A program made the position numbers and the translations under genes. A DNA stretch of 33,451 bases, taken from Alphaproteobacteria bacterium (GTDB taxonomy: Bacteria; Pseudomonadota; Alphaproteobacteria; Rhodobacterales; Rhodobacteraceae). The stretch's first letter is position 1, and each line of letters begins with the position of its first letter. This document shows positions 22,985 through 30,612 of this stretch, piece by piece. Where the stretch lies: positions 1-33,451 of the forward strand of contig JARFTV010000001.1 of NCBI GenBank assembly GCA_029289325.1, given 5' to 3'. Under the pieces are notes generated by a model. That model was not told the DNA's origin and made no database searches. It was given only the letters and a program-made list of their open reading frames with translations.

Positions 22985-23844
22985 GCCGCCTGCCCTGCCA
23001 TGGCCGCGCCCAGCAGCCCCGCATCCGCCCCACATTCCGCCGGCACCAGCAAAGGCCCCGTGGTCCGGCGCAACAGCCGCACCCGGACCGCCTCATCCAG
23101 ATAGCGCACCAGCCCCGGAGCCCGGCTCAGCCCGCCGCCCACCGGCACCACATCGGCACCGACCACGTTCAGCACCATCGCCAGCGGCCCCGCCACCAGC
23201 TCCCGCCACAGGGCCATGGTCTCCCCCGCCTCGGCCTCGCCCGCGATCCAGCCCGCGATGATCGCCTCTGACCCCAGAAGCTCCGCCGTCCGCTTCCGAT
23301 GCAGCCGCTCCAACCCCCGCGCGCCGCCCACCGTGTCGATGCAGCCCACCTGCCCACAGCCGCACTGGAACGCGAACTCACCCCGGATCACCGGCCCATG
23401 CCCCCATTCCCCGGCATAGCCGCCCGCGCCCGTCACCAGCCGCCCGCCGATCACCAGCCCGCCGCCGACCCCCGTGCCCAGGATCACGCCGAAGACCGAG
23501 CCCTGCCCGCGCCCCGCCCCCTGCGCGGCCTCCGCCAGCGCAAAGCAATCCGCGTCGTTCAGCACCATGACCGGCAGCCCCGTCGTCGCCTCCAGCGCCG
23601 GCCCCAGCGCCAGCCCGTCGATCGCCGGGATGTTCGCGACCTTCCCCACGCCAGTCGCCGGGTCCACCACCCCCGCGATGGAAATCGCGATCCCCGCCTC
23701 GCGCCCCGTGACGAAGCCCGCCACCGCCGCCACGAACCCCGCCAGCTCCCCGGCCGGAGTCGCCACCTCGCCCAGGGGCCGCAGCGCCCCGTCCCAGACC
23801 GCCGCCTTGATCCGGCTCCCGCCAATGTCCAACGCCAGGATCAT
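22975..23844 (-). CDS. ROK-family sugar kinase (N-acetylglucosamine kinase-like)
   Basis: A 289-residue ROK kinase that probably phosphorylates a hexose or N-acetylhexosamine in the cytoplasm. ATP-binding 'LALDIGGSRIKAAVW' is at the N-terminus, sugar-site 'VLNDADCFALAEA' near residue 105, 'GVILGTGVGGGLVIGGRL' near 130, and the zinc-binding motif 'CGCGQVGCIDT' near 170, with the family's third/fourth cysteines conserved. The substrate (GlcNAc, glucose or fructose) cannot be fixed. ATG at 23844 matches the family start; an upstream extension to 24009 overlaps pyrF and is not real. It heads the operon with cutC. Confidence 0.9.
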   Translation of the reverse strand: MILALDIGGSRIKAAVWDGALRPLGEVATPAGELAGFVAAVAGFVTGREAGIAISIAGVVDPATGVGKVANIPAIDGLALGPALEATTGLPVMVLNDADCFALAEAAQGAGRGQGSVFGVILGTGVGGGLVIGGRLVTGAGGYAGEWGHGPVIRGEFAFQCGCGQVGCIDTVGGARGLERLHRKRTAELLGSEAIIAGWIAGEAEAGETMALWRELVAGPLAMVLNVVGADVVPVGGGLSRAPGLVRYLDEAVRVRLLRRTTGPLLVPAECGADAGLLGAAMAGQAAWG

Positions 23845-23878
23845 GCTTCCCCCATCCGCCCCCCTTTGGCCGCCAGTC

Positions 23879-23906
23879 TTGACAGCCCCGCCCTGCCCCG
23901 TCAAAC
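23879..23906 (+). promoter_or_regulatory. Possible sigma-70 promoter of pyrF
   Basis: A perfect -35 TTGACA (23879-23884) is followed after 16 bases by TCAAAC, a weak -10. The pyrF start is 27 bases downstream. The good -35 and position are the support. Confidence 0.4.
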
Positions 23907-23932
23907 CGCCCCGATCCCAGCCGGAGGCCGCA

Positions 23933-24637
23933 ATGCCCGCAGATGACCGCCTGATCGTCGCCCTCGACGTACCGAACCTCGTGCAGGGCATGGACCTTGC
24001 CACCCGCATCGGCGACGCCGCCAGCTTCTACAAGATCGGCCTCGGGATGCTGACCGGCGGCGGCCTCGCGCTGGCCAACGAGCTCAAGCAGGAACACGGC
24101 AAGCGCATCTTCCTCGACATGAAGCTCTTCGACATCGGCGCCACGATCGAGGCCGCGGTCCGGGGCCTCGCGCAATACGACCTCGACTTCCTCACCGTCC
24201 ACGGCGACCCGCAGGTCGTGGCCGCCGCCGCCACCGGCAAGGGCGGGACCAATCTCAGGATCCTCGCCGTCACCATCCTCACCTCGCTCGACCGTGCCGA
24301 CCTCGACGCGAACCTGATCAAGCCCGGCGACATCCACCAGATCACCCTCGAACGCGCCGCCCGCGCACTTGCCGCGGGAGCCGATGGCGTCATCGCCTCC
24401 CCGCAAGAGGCCGCGATGATCCGCGCCCTGCCCGAGGCGACGGGCAAGCTCATCGTCACCCCCGGCATCCGCCCCGTCGGGGCCGCCACCGGCGACCAGA
24501 AGCGCATCGCCACGCCGGGCCAGGCCATAGCCGATGGTGCCGACCATATCGTCATCGGCCGTCCGATCTGGCAGGCCGCAGACCCCGCCGCCGCCGCCCG
24601 CGCCGTGATCGCCGAACTCCCGCCGCGCCGCGCCTGA
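23933..24637 (+). CDS. pyrF: Orotidine 5'-phosphate decarboxylase
   Basis: A 234-residue TIM-barrel enzyme catalysing the last step of UMP synthesis (OMP to UMP). The catalytic Asp-Lys-Asp array is in 'FLDMKLFDIGAT' (about 60-71); 'LTVHGDP' and the phosphate-binding 'VTPGIRP' and 'DHIVIGRPI' are all present. Length is normal for the bacterial class. The ATG at 23933 has GGAGG 5 bases upstream; the open frame extends much further upstream but overlaps the divergent kinase. Single gene, high confidence. Confidence 0.96.
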   Translation: MPADDRLIVALDVPNLVQGMDLATRIGDAASFYKIGLGMLTGGGLALANELKQEHGKRIFLDMKLFDIGATIEAAVRGLAQYDLDFLTVHGDPQVVAAAATGKGGTNLRILAVTILTSLDRADLDANLIKPGDIHQITLERAARALAAGADGVIASPQEAAMIRALPEATGKLIVTPGIRPVGAATGDQKRIATPGQAIADGADHIVIGRPIWQAADPAAAARAVIAELPPRRA

Positions 24638-24677
24638 CAAACCGCCCCTGCGGCCGATTGTCTGCACCCCGGCATCG

Positions 24678-24691
24678 GGCTTTACAAAGCC
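24678..24691. repeat. Inverted repeat upstream of bfd
   Basis: GGCTTT-AC-AAAGCC is a perfect 6-bp inverted repeat 49 bases before the bfd start. It is a possible operator of an iron regulator, but it does not match the Fur, Irr or RirA boxes I know. Confidence 0.35.
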
Positions 24692-24739
24692 GACTGTTTT
24701 CGTCAGACATGGATCCGCAAGCCAGCGGAGGACACAGCC

Positions 24740-24967
24740 ATGATCGTCTGCCATTGCCAGTCGATCAGCGACCATGACATCCGCGCGGCGGTGGATTGGA
24801 TGCGCGCCGCCGATCCGCAGACGCTGATCACCCCCGGCAAGGTCTACCGCGCCTTGGGCAAACGCGCCGATTGCGGCGGCTGCATGCCGCTTTTCCTCGA
24901 CACGCTGCACAAGGCCCCGGCCTTCCGTCTCCCCGACGCACCCGCACCGCTCCGCCAGACCGGCTGA
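24740..24967 (+). CDS. bfd: Bacterioferritin-associated [2Fe-2S] ferredoxin
   Basis: A 75-residue protein with the Bfd cysteine pattern: 'CHC' at residues 4-6 and 'CGGC' near residue 46, which hold one [2Fe-2S] cluster. Bfd reduces bacterioferritin to release stored iron. The next gene is bfr, supporting the identification. The last ~15 residues are proline-rich and not conserved. GGAGG about 9 bases before the ATG is the ribosome site. Confidence 0.93.
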   Translation: MIVCHCQSISDHDIRAAVDWMRAADPQTLITPGKVYRALGKRADCGGCMPLFLDTLHKAPAFRLPDAPAPLRQTG

Positions 24968-24968
24968 C

Positions 24969-24993
24969 GGAACCGCCGCCCGGTCGTCTCGTT
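24969..24993 (+). promoter_or_regulatory. EcfG-type stress promoter of bfr (exact match)
   Basis: GGAAC (24969-24973), 16 bases, CGTT (24990-24993), starting one base after the bfd stop and 29 bases before bfr. It would let bfr be transcribed independently of bfd under general stress. Confidence 0.68.
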
Positions 24994-25010
24994 GTTCCCG
25001 CAGAACAACG
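24990..25010. repeat. 8-bp inverted repeat in the bfr 5' region
   Basis: CGTTGTTC and GAACAACG pair perfectly around CCGCA. The left arm includes the EcfG -10 element, and the right arm ends just before the GAAAGGAG ribosome site, so it could be an operator overlapping the promoter or an mRNA hairpin near the start codon. Confidence 0.55.
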
Positions 25011-25022
25011 AAAGGAGACGAC

Positions 25023-25508
25023 ATGAAAGGCGACGCCAAGGTCATCGACTACCTCAACGCGGCCCTGCGGTCCGAGCTGACGGCCGTCAGCCAGTACTGG
25101 CTGCACTACCGCCTGCAAGAGGATTGGGGCTTCGGCCATCTCGCCGACAAGTCCCGCGCCGAATCGATCGAGGAGATGCACCACGCCGATCGCCTGATCG
25201 CCCGGATCATCTTCCTGGAGGGCCACCCGAACCTACAGAAGCTCGATCCGCTGCGCATCGGCCAGACCCTGCGCGAAACGCTCAACGCGGACCTCGCCGC
25301 CGAACACGACGCCCGCACCCTTTACATCGAGGCCCGCCGCTATTGCGACGAAGTCGGCGATTTCGTCACCCGAGCCCTCTTCGATGAGCTCATCGCCGAT
25401 GAGGAAGGCCATATCGACTACCTCGAAACCCAGATCGACCTCTTCGACACGCTGGGGGCCGAGAAATACGGCCTGCTGAACGCTAAACCCGCCAGCAAGG
25501 CGGACTAG
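25023..25508 (+). CDS. bfr: Bacterioferritin
   Basis: A 161-residue four-helix iron-storage protein forming 24-mers with heme at subunit interfaces. The heme ligand Met52 and di-iron ligands Glu18, Glu51, His54, Glu94, Glu127 and His130 are all at the standard positions. So the ferroxidase centre is intact. It stores iron and removes the Fe2+ that would fuel hydroxyl-radical chemistry. The gene follows bfd; an exact EcfG promoter and an inverted repeat lie between them. GAAAGGAGACG precedes the ATG. Confidence 0.97.
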   Translation: MKGDAKVIDYLNAALRSELTAVSQYWLHYRLQEDWGFGHLADKSRAESIEEMHHADRLIARIIFLEGHPNLQKLDPLRIGQTLRETLNADLAAEHDARTLYIEARRYCDEVGDFVTRALFDELIADEEGHIDYLETQIDLFDTLGAEKYGLLNAKPASKAD

Positions 25509-26378
25509 CGCCGCGGAGCCCGCTGCTCTCCTGCGGCCCGGCGCATGCTACCGAACCAGCGCAGGCTTCCGCCGCCACTGGCGGATCGTCGGCACCACCA
25601 CCGCGCCCCGCATCCCGGTCGCGGCCCGACCTCCAGCCTCGCCGGGGCCTCGGCTACCAGCCGGTCGCGCCGGGACTCGGGGAGGGAAAGAACTCCACGC
25701 CCTCGCGCGGAACCAGCCAGACTCAGTGGCTCCGCGCCCGGCTCCGACGCCGCAGCGTGACCTCCAACCGCTCCCGCGTCGCCACAACCGCCCGCGGCTC
25801 AAGCAGGCGCGCGCCATTGATCATGGGCAGCACGCCCAGGGACCAGACCGGCCAGGCCGGCAGCCCGACCATGCCGCAAAGCAGGCCCGACAACCGCCGC
25901 GTCGGGCGACAAGCGATTCCGCGAACGCTCGCAAGCCACGCATTCAGCGCCGCTTCAGGTCCGAGCCCGGCGCAATGTCCAGCCGCGAGTCGAAGCCCAA
26001 ACCAGCAGCAGCGTCAGCCCAGCCAGAACCACCAAGGGAAGCCAAGCGAGCACCAACTTGCCCCGGCACAGCCGGTCGCTCCGACTTCCGCCGCACAAAG
26101 AACCCACCCCCGCACGACCTGTTGCCGACCATGCAAACCGACCGCGGCTCATTCCCCCTTTCAGCACGGGACCGCCGCGACGCCTCTCCGGGCAAGCCCT
26201 ACCAGAAGCCGCAAGACCCGCCCGCTGACACCCGGATCGCCCAGCCCCAGGCGCGACCCAAGCCGGTCCCGCGCGCATCATCCGCCAGAACCAGAGCCCG
26301 CCACTCGCCCGCTTTCCGCGACCACCCTACGGGACCCCGACGACCGCCAGGCGCCACTCTCTTTCCGCCTTTCCCTCG
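25509..26378. other. 870-bp stretch with no convincing gene; possible decayed minus-strand gene
   Basis: No frame reads like a normal protein over a useful length; the long plus-strand frame from 25757 is Pro/Arg/Ser-rich and low in hydrophobics. On the minus strand two protein-like fragments occur in different frames: a membrane-helix-like 'LVLAWLPLVVLAGLTLLLVW' near 26000-26060, and 'LLCGMVGLPAWPVWSLGVLP' at about 25800-25890 whose frame ends at 25723. They could be remnants of one frameshifted membrane protein, or chance. Downstream of bfr no strong terminator is visible. Confidence 0.35.
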
Positions 26379-26520
26379 GCAAATATCCTCGGGGGTTTGG
26401 GCGTGGAAAACCCCCAACTCGAGCCGGTTGCGCGTTCTTCACGCGCAGAGGCGAGACAAGATCTTGCGCGTCAGCGCTCATTTTGCGAAGCGGCCAGCCG
26501 GGCCCGCGACAGGCGCGGCG
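26379..26520 (-). ncRNA. Candidate small RNA or structured 3' region after mtaB
   Basis: On the minus strand, a promoter-like pair is followed by two hairpins: TGCGCGT/ACGCGCA around GAAGA (26447-26429) and GGGGGTTT/AAACCCCC around a 9-base loop (26415-26391), then GAGGATATTTGCC (26390-26378), the tail style also seen at 21359-21382. That is the build of a ~140-nt sRNA with its own terminator. It may alternatively be the extended 3' untranslated end of mtaB. No open frame looks real. Confidence 0.35.
26391..26415 (-). terminator. Hairpin terminator with GGATATTTG tail
   Basis: GGGGGTTT and AAACCCCC pair over 8 bp with a 9-base loop; on the minus strand it is followed by GAGGATATTTGCC. It ends either mtaB or the candidate small RNA. 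Confidence 0.6.
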
Positions 26521-26526
26521 GCAGGG

Positions 26527-26555
26527 ATTAACAATTCCCTAACGGCCACGACCAA
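26527..26555 (-). promoter_or_regulatory. Possible sigma-70 promoter with CtrA-like half site
   Basis: Minus strand TTGGTC (26555-26550), 17 bases, GTTAAT (26532-26527). TTAA-N7-CTAA at 26528-26542 differs by one base from the CtrA box TTAA-N7-TTAA and overlaps the -10. Confidence 0.3.
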
Positions 26556-26584
26556 GCCGTTGATTTTCCACGATATACTGGAAT

Positions 26585-26599
26585 TGTCCACCGTGGACA
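26585..26599. repeat. Inverted repeat next to mtaB stop
   Basis: TGTCCAC-C-GTGGACA, a perfect 7-bp inverted repeat directly after the mtaB stop codon on the minus strand. It could be a small 3' hairpin or an operator. Confidence 0.4.
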
Positions 26600-26602
26600 G
26601 GG

Positions 26603-27865
26603 TCAGGCCAGCAACCGCGCCCCGTCCTGTCCAGAGATGCGAACCTCCAGGATCGTCCCCTCCGGCTGGTCGGTCGCGAAGGCCACTTCCGCGAACCCCT
26701 CGGTCCGCCCGACCCGCGCACCCTCGGTCAGCACCCGGTGGACCCGGCCCACCTGCCCCGCCAGATGCTCGCCCAGCACCCGGTCCCCCAGCGCCCGCAG
26801 CCGTGCCGCCCGCGCCTTGATCTCCGGCCCCTTCACCTGCGGCATCCGCGCCGCCGGGGTCCCCTTGCGGGGCGAGAAGGGGAAGACATGCAGGAAGGTC
26901 AGCCCGCAGGCCTCGACGAGATCAAGGCTTTGCTGGAACATCGCCTCGGTCTCGGTCGGGAAGCCCGCGATGATATCGGCCCCGAAGACCATCTCCGGCC
27001 GCGCCGCCTTGACCTCCCGGCAGAACCGGATCGCATCGTCCCGCAGGTGCCGCCGCTTCATCCGTTTCAGGATCAGATCATCCCCCGCCTGCAAGGACAG
27101 GTGGAGGTGCGGCATCAGCCGGGGTTCCGTCGCGATCGCCTCGATCAGCGCGGGGTCGGCTTCGATGCTGTCGATCGACGAGATCCGCAGGCGCGGCACC
27201 GAGGTCAGCTTCAGGATCCGCCGCACCAGGTCGCCCAGCTTCGGCTCCCCCGGCAGGTCGGCCCCCCACGACGTGAGGTCGACCCCCGTCAGCACCACCT
27301 CGTTGAAGCCCCGGTCGACCAGCCGGTTGATCTGCTCGACCACCACCCCCGCCGGGACCGACCGCGAATTCCCGCGACCATAGGGGATGATGCAGAAGGT
27401 ACAGCGATGATCGCAGCCGTTCTGGACCTGGACATAGGCCCGGTGGCGGCCGAAGCCGTCGATCAGATGGCCCGCCGTCTCGCGGACCGACATGATGTCG
27501 TCGACCTGCACCTTCTCGGTTTCGCCGATCAGGTCCGGCGCGGCGAGAGAGCGCCAGGTCTCGGCCTGCATCTTCTCGTGGTTGCCGACGACCCGCGTCA
27601 CCTCGGGCATCGCGGCGAAGGTCTCGGGCTCGGTCTGCGCCGCGCAGCCCGTCACGATGATCGCCGCACCCGGATTCTCGCGCGAGAGGCGGCGGATCTC
27701 CTGCTTGGCCTTCCGCACCGCCTCGCCGGTCACGGCGCAGGTGTTGACGATCACCGCCTCGCCAAGGCCCGCAGCGGCCGCAAGCTCCTTCATCGCCTCG
27801 GTTTCATAGGCGTTCAGGCGGCAGCCGAGGGTCGCGAAAACGGGGGGCTTGGCCGGAGCGTTCAT
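26603..27865 (-). CDS. mtaB: MtaB, tRNA threonylcarbamoyladenosine methylthiotransferase
   Basis: A 420-residue radical-SAM enzyme that adds a methylthio group to t6A37 of tRNAs reading ANN codons. N-terminal UPF0004 domain with cluster cysteines Cys15 ('LGCRLN'), Cys43 ('NTCAVT') and Cys74 ('VTGCAAQ'); radical-SAM motif 'CDHRCTFC' near residue 150; C-terminal TRAM-like end is short. '[33 protein letters not shown]' is typical of MtaB rather than MiaB or RimO. ATG at 27865 overlaps the dapF stop as ATGA, so the pair is coupled; the frame upstream of this lies over dapF and is not used. Confidence 0.95.
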   Translation of the reverse strand: MNAPAKPPVFATLGCRLNAYETEAMKELAAAAGLGEAVIVNTCAVTGEAVRKAKQEIRRLSRENPGAAIIVTGCAAQTEPETFAAMPEVTRVVGNHEKMQAETWRSLAAPDLIGETEKVQVDDIMSVRETAGHLIDGFGRHRAYVQVQNGCDHRCTFCIIPYGRGNSRSVPAGVVVEQINRLVDRGFNEVVLTGVDLTSWGADLPGEPKLGDLVRRILKLTSVPRLRISSIDSIEADPALIEAIATEPRLMPHLHLSLQAGDDLILKRMKRRHLRDDAIRFCREVKAARPEMVFGADIIAGFPTETEAMFQQSLDLVEACGLTFLHVFPFSPRKGTPAARMPQVKGPEIKARAARLRALGDRVLGEHLAGQVGRVHRVLTEGARVGRTEGFAEVAFATDQPEGTILEVRISGQDGARLLA

Positions 27866-28701
27866 CGGTGCGCCGCGATGTAGTCGGGCGCGAGCACGCC
27901 ATCGAAGACCCGCGCCACCGGGCCGGTCAGCCAGACGCCATCGTCGCGCCAGTCGACCTCCAGCGTGCCGCCGTCGACCTCCAGCACGACGCGGGGGCCG
28001 ATCATGCCCCGAAGATGCGCAGCCACCGCAGTGGCGCAGGCACCGGAGCCGCAGGCCAGCGTGATCCCTGTCCCGCGCTCCCACACCCGCATCCGCATCC
28101 GGCAGGGCGAAAGCAGGGCGGCGAATTCCACATTCGTCCGCTGGGGAAAGAGGGGGTCATGCTCGATCTTCGGACCCAGCCCGGCAAGGTCGACCGCCTC
28201 GGCATCCTGCACGAAATGGACGCAATGCGGGTTGCCCATCCCCACGGCCACCGGATCGCCGGGAAGCGGCAGATGCAGGTGGTCGACCTCATGCGACAGG
28301 GGGATCGAGGCCCAGTCCAGCTGCGGTTGGCCCATGTTGACCCAGACCCGGCCATCCCCCGCCCGTTCGGCCCGCAGCTCACCCCGCGCCGTGACCAACG
28401 AGACCCGGTCGGTGCCGAGGTCCTTCATCATGTAGTCCGAGACGCAGCGGGTCGCGTTGCCGCAGGCCCCGGCCTGGCTGCCGTCCGAGTTCCAGAACAC
28501 CAGCCGGAAATCCGCATCTTCGGAGTCGGTGATCTCGGCCAGCTGGTCGAAGCCCACCCCCCGATTCCGGTCCCCCAGCGCGCGGGCAAGGCCAGCCGTC
28601 ATCACCGCCTCGCGTCCCCGCGAGTCGATCACCACGAAGTCGTTCCCAGCGCCGTGCATTTTCATGAACGGAAGGGCTTGCGGGAGAGTCATGTCCTTCA
28701 T
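27862..28701 (-). CDS. dapF: Diaminopimelate epimerase
   Basis: A 279-residue enzyme interconverting LL- and meso-diaminopimelate for lysine and peptidoglycan synthesis. The two catalytic cysteines are in 'GACGNATRC' and '[10 protein letters not shown]', and the N-terminal '[12 protein letters not shown]' and 'GFDQL' are family marks. The start is uncertain: ATG at 28701 or 28692 both fit, with no clear ribosome site; GTG at 28746 is less likely. Operon dapF-mtaB, as in many alphaproteobacteria. Confidence 0.95.
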   Translation of the reverse strand: MKDMTLPQALPFMKMHGAGNDFVVIDSRGREAVMTAGLARALGDRNRGVGFDQLAEITDSEDADFRLVFWNSDGSQAGACGNATRCVSDYMMKDLGTDRVSLVTARGELRAERAGDGRVWVNMGQPQLDWASIPLSHEVDHLHLPLPGDPVAVGMGNPHCVHFVQDAEAVDLAGLGPKIEHDPLFPQRTNVEFAALLSPCRMRMRVWERGTGITLACGSGACATAVAAHLRGMIGPRVVLEVDGGTLEVDWRDDGVWLTGPVARVFDGVLAPDYIAAHR

Positions 28702-28795
28702 CCCCCGGCATATACGCCCAAGCCCCAAGTTTTGCCAGTGCCCCACGTTTTTGCCCTTGACCCCACCCAGCGCGCTGACTAATCAGCCGCCCGTG

Positions 28796-28871
28796 GGGCC
28801 GGTAGCTCAGTTGGTAGAGCAGCTGACTTTTAATCAGCGGGTCACAGGTTCGAATCCTGTCCGGCTCACCA
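28796..28871 (+). tRNA. tRNA-Lys (anticodon TTT)
   Basis: A full 76-base cloverleaf: 7-bp acceptor stem GGGCCGG/CCGGCTC with one G-T pair, D arm with GCTC...GAGC, anticodon stem GCTGA/TCAGC with loop CTTTTAA, T arm ACAGG-TTCGAAT-CCTGT, discriminator A and an encoded CCA. Anticodon TTT reads AAA/AAG (lysine). Confidence 0.98.
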
Positions 28872-28877
28872 CCCACA

Positions 28878-28909
28878 CAGAAGGCCCGGGGCGCGCCCCG
28901 GGCCTTCTG
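28878..28909. terminator. Long bidirectional hairpin after tRNA-Lys
   Basis: CAGAAGGCCCGGGG and CCCCGGGCCTTCTG form a perfect 14-bp stem around CGCG, then GCGTTTCT. It lies between the tRNA and the convergent minus-strand gene and probably serves both. Confidence 0.85.
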
Positions 28910-28915
28910 CGTTTC

Positions 28916-29620
28916 TCAGATCATCTTGATCGTGTCCTTGCCGACCGCCAGCATGTACCCGCGCCGGGCGATGGTCTTGACCAGAAGCTCTGACACCAGC
29001 TGGTTGCCCAGGGCATCGCGCAGCCGCTTGACGCGGGTCGCGCCGGCAGCCTCGTCGCAGTCGGCCTCGTTCCGGCCGGAAATCACCGCCTCGATCTGTG
29101 CGCCGTTCAGAACCTCGTCATCCATCCGCGCCTCGGCCAGGACGGCCAGCGTTTCAAGTGCGGCCTCGGTCAGCTGGAATTCGAGGTCGTTGATATAGAC
29201 CGCCCGCGCCTCGCGGCTGATCATCAGGCTGGCGACCTGGATCCCCGACCGCTGGATCGCCGAGATTCGACGGTTCAGAGCGATGATCATCACGAGGAAC
29301 ACCAGAGAGGCGATCAGAAGCGCGGTCGAGAACAGCAGCAGCACAAAGATCACGCTGCGGTAGCTGACCAGCACGTCGGAGAAGGCCGTCCCCGATTGGG
29401 CAAGGATTTCCAGGAGCTTGATCTGCGCGCCAGAGGTCAGATCGTCATTCTCGACGAACAACCGTTCCACCCGCGCGTTGAAGGCGTTGGCGTCGGGCAG
29501 GTTCAGAAACAGAAAAAGCGCCGCCGCCAGAAGGATCAGGACGATGGCGCCAATTCCAAAGGCAACAACGCGGTTGCCGGCCTTGAGACTTTCAGTAACG
29601 GAGGAAATAGGCTCCGGCAC
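28916..29620 (-). CDS. Membrane-anchored winged-helix (OmpR/PhoB-type) protein
   Basis: A 234-residue protein with two membrane helices (about 17-40 and 88-112) enclosing a ~45-residue periplasmic loop, then a cytoplasmic winged-helix domain about 135-230. The latter shows the OmpR/PhoB DNA-binding pattern: 'LTEAALETLAVLAEARMDDEVLNGAQI', 'RVKRLRDALG' (recognition helix) and 'IARRGYMLAV' (wing). So it resembles ToxR/CadC one-component regulators but with the DNA-binding part at the C-terminus. The periplasmic loop could sense a signal. GTG at 29620 with GGAAAG upstream is chosen; a TTG at 29638 is possible. It overlaps the upstream gene by about 29 bases, so they form a pair. Confidence 0.78.
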   Translation of the reverse strand: MPEPISSVTESLKAGNRVVAFGIGAIVLILLAAALFLFLNLPDANAFNARVERLFVENDDLTSGAQIKLLEILAQSGTAFSDVLVSYRSVIFVLLLFSTALLIASLVFLVMIIALNRRISAIQRSGIQVASLMISREARAVYINDLEFQLTEAALETLAVLAEARMDDEVLNGAQIEAVISGRNEADCDEAAGATRVKRLRDALGNQLVSELLVKTIARRGYMLAVGKDTIKMI

Positions 29621-29876
29621 TCGCTTTCCTTTCCTCAAGCCCCTCGGGGCCGAACGTGGACAGGACGTTCAGCAACGTCCAGCCATCGGCCGCCAGCCTG
29701 GGCTTGAGTTCCCCCTCGGCCGCGCCGCGGCTGCAGTTGCCGTCCGACACTTGCGCCACACCGTAATGCAGCTTGAGGGGTTCGTCACGCTTGGCCTTGT
29801 AATCGGCATAGCATTCCGCGGCGGCAGGGCCGGCGAGGGCCAGGGCAAGGGCAACGGAAAGAAGAAGTCGGGTCAT
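29592..29876 (-). CDS. Small exported protein of unknown function
   Basis: A 94-residue protein: signal peptide (residues 1-20, cleavage AAA-EC) and a short mature part with two cysteines (Cys22 and Cys48), likely disulfide-bonded in the periplasm. I do not recognise the family. GGAG lies 6 bases before the ATG. Its end overlaps the start of the membrane-anchored winged-helix gene, suggesting a shared function, possibly as a ligand or partner of that protein's periplasmic loop (inference). Confidence 0.75.
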   Translation of the reverse strand: MTRLLLSVALALALAGPAAAECYADYKAKRDEPLKLHYGVAQVSDGNCSRGAAEGELKPRLAADGWTLLNVLSTFGPEGLEERKASAGAYFLRY

Positions 29877-29933
29877 GTCAGGCTCCGGGTCGGGGAGGCT
29901 CCCCGCACCGGGCGAAGATGCGCAAGGCGACGC

Positions 29934-29948
29934 TGATATTCAATATCA
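29934..29948. promoter_or_regulatory. Candidate operator: inverted repeat TGATATT-C-AATATCA
   Basis: A perfect 7-bp inverted repeat, A/T-rich in a GC-rich region, in the divergent gap 29877-30116, 58 bases before the minus-strand exported gene. The rest of the gap is otherwise unassigned; a short plus-strand frame at 29918-30139 crosses it but does not look real. Confidence 0.45.
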
Positions 29949-30116
29949 CCGAAGATTTCCGGGCCTTGTTATCCGATAGCAGTGGCTTTCGCGCCGCCTG
30001 TTATGGCCTAGCGGAGGGGCGTTATTGCTTACCCGACAAGGGAAGGGACAGCCTTGGGGAAACGATCCGCGGCGCGTTGTCCGGGGATCAGCGACCCAAT
30101 GAACAAGGAGGCCCGA

Positions 30117-30599
30117 ATGAGCCCGAACCCCCGCACTGATGCCGTCCGCATTGCCTCGCACGGGATTGTGGAGCGCGGTCTGCAGCCGCGCCGGTTCGCC
30201 AGCGTCCTGACTGCGGGCGCGCTGGCTCTTGCTCTGGTTCTCGGGGCGGCAATTCCCGCCAAGGCGGACCGGAAGGACGATTTGGCCAAGGCGCTGATCG
30301 CGGCGCTGGTGGTCGGCGTGATCGCCAACGAGCTGGAGGCGGACGACAAGAAGAAGGCCCCGCGCAGCCCCCTGGTCGAGCCGGTCTCCACCAAGCGCGT
30401 GCCCTCGGTCTGCGCGATCTCGATCGACGGGACGCAGCGGTCGGTGAGCCTTTTCTCAGAGAACTGCCTTCGACGCGAAGGCGTCAGCGGGCGCCTGCCC
30501 CGGGGTTGCGCCAACGACGCCCGAATCTTCGGCCGCGACGACAGGGTCTACAGCACCCAATGTCTGCGCGACGCCGGGTTCCGCGTCTCTGGCCGCTAG
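30117..30599 (+). CDS. Exported cysteine-containing protein of unknown function
   Basis: A 160-residue protein with a long N-terminal region (signal helix 'FASVLTAGALALALVLGAAIPAKA' about residues 26-50), a second short hydrophobic stretch 'LIAALVVGVIANEL', and a C-terminal part with four cysteines (near 101, 119, 134, 150) likely forming two disulfides. I do not recognise it. ATG 30117 has AAGGAGG 5 bases upstream, which decides it over an in-frame ATG at 30054. A strong terminator follows. Confidence 0.78.
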   Translation: MSPNPRTDAVRIASHGIVERGLQPRRFASVLTAGALALALVLGAAIPAKADRKDDLAKALIAALVVGVIANELEADDKKKAPRSPLVEPVSTKRVPSVCAISIDGTQRSVSLFSENCLRREGVSGRLPRGCANDARIFGRDDRVYSTQCLRDAGFRVSGR

Positions 30600-30612
30600 G
30601 GGATGTGGAATT

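Noticed and set aside
25757-26542. A 261-codon plus-strand open frame in the gap after bfr.
   Set aside because: Ser/Arg/Pro-rich composition without hydrophobic core or ribosome site; it runs through the candidate RNA hairpins.
29918-30139. A 73-codon plus-strand frame.
   Set aside because: It crosses the inverted repeat and overlaps the well-supported start at 30117; its end is Pro/Glu-rich and no ribosome site precedes it.
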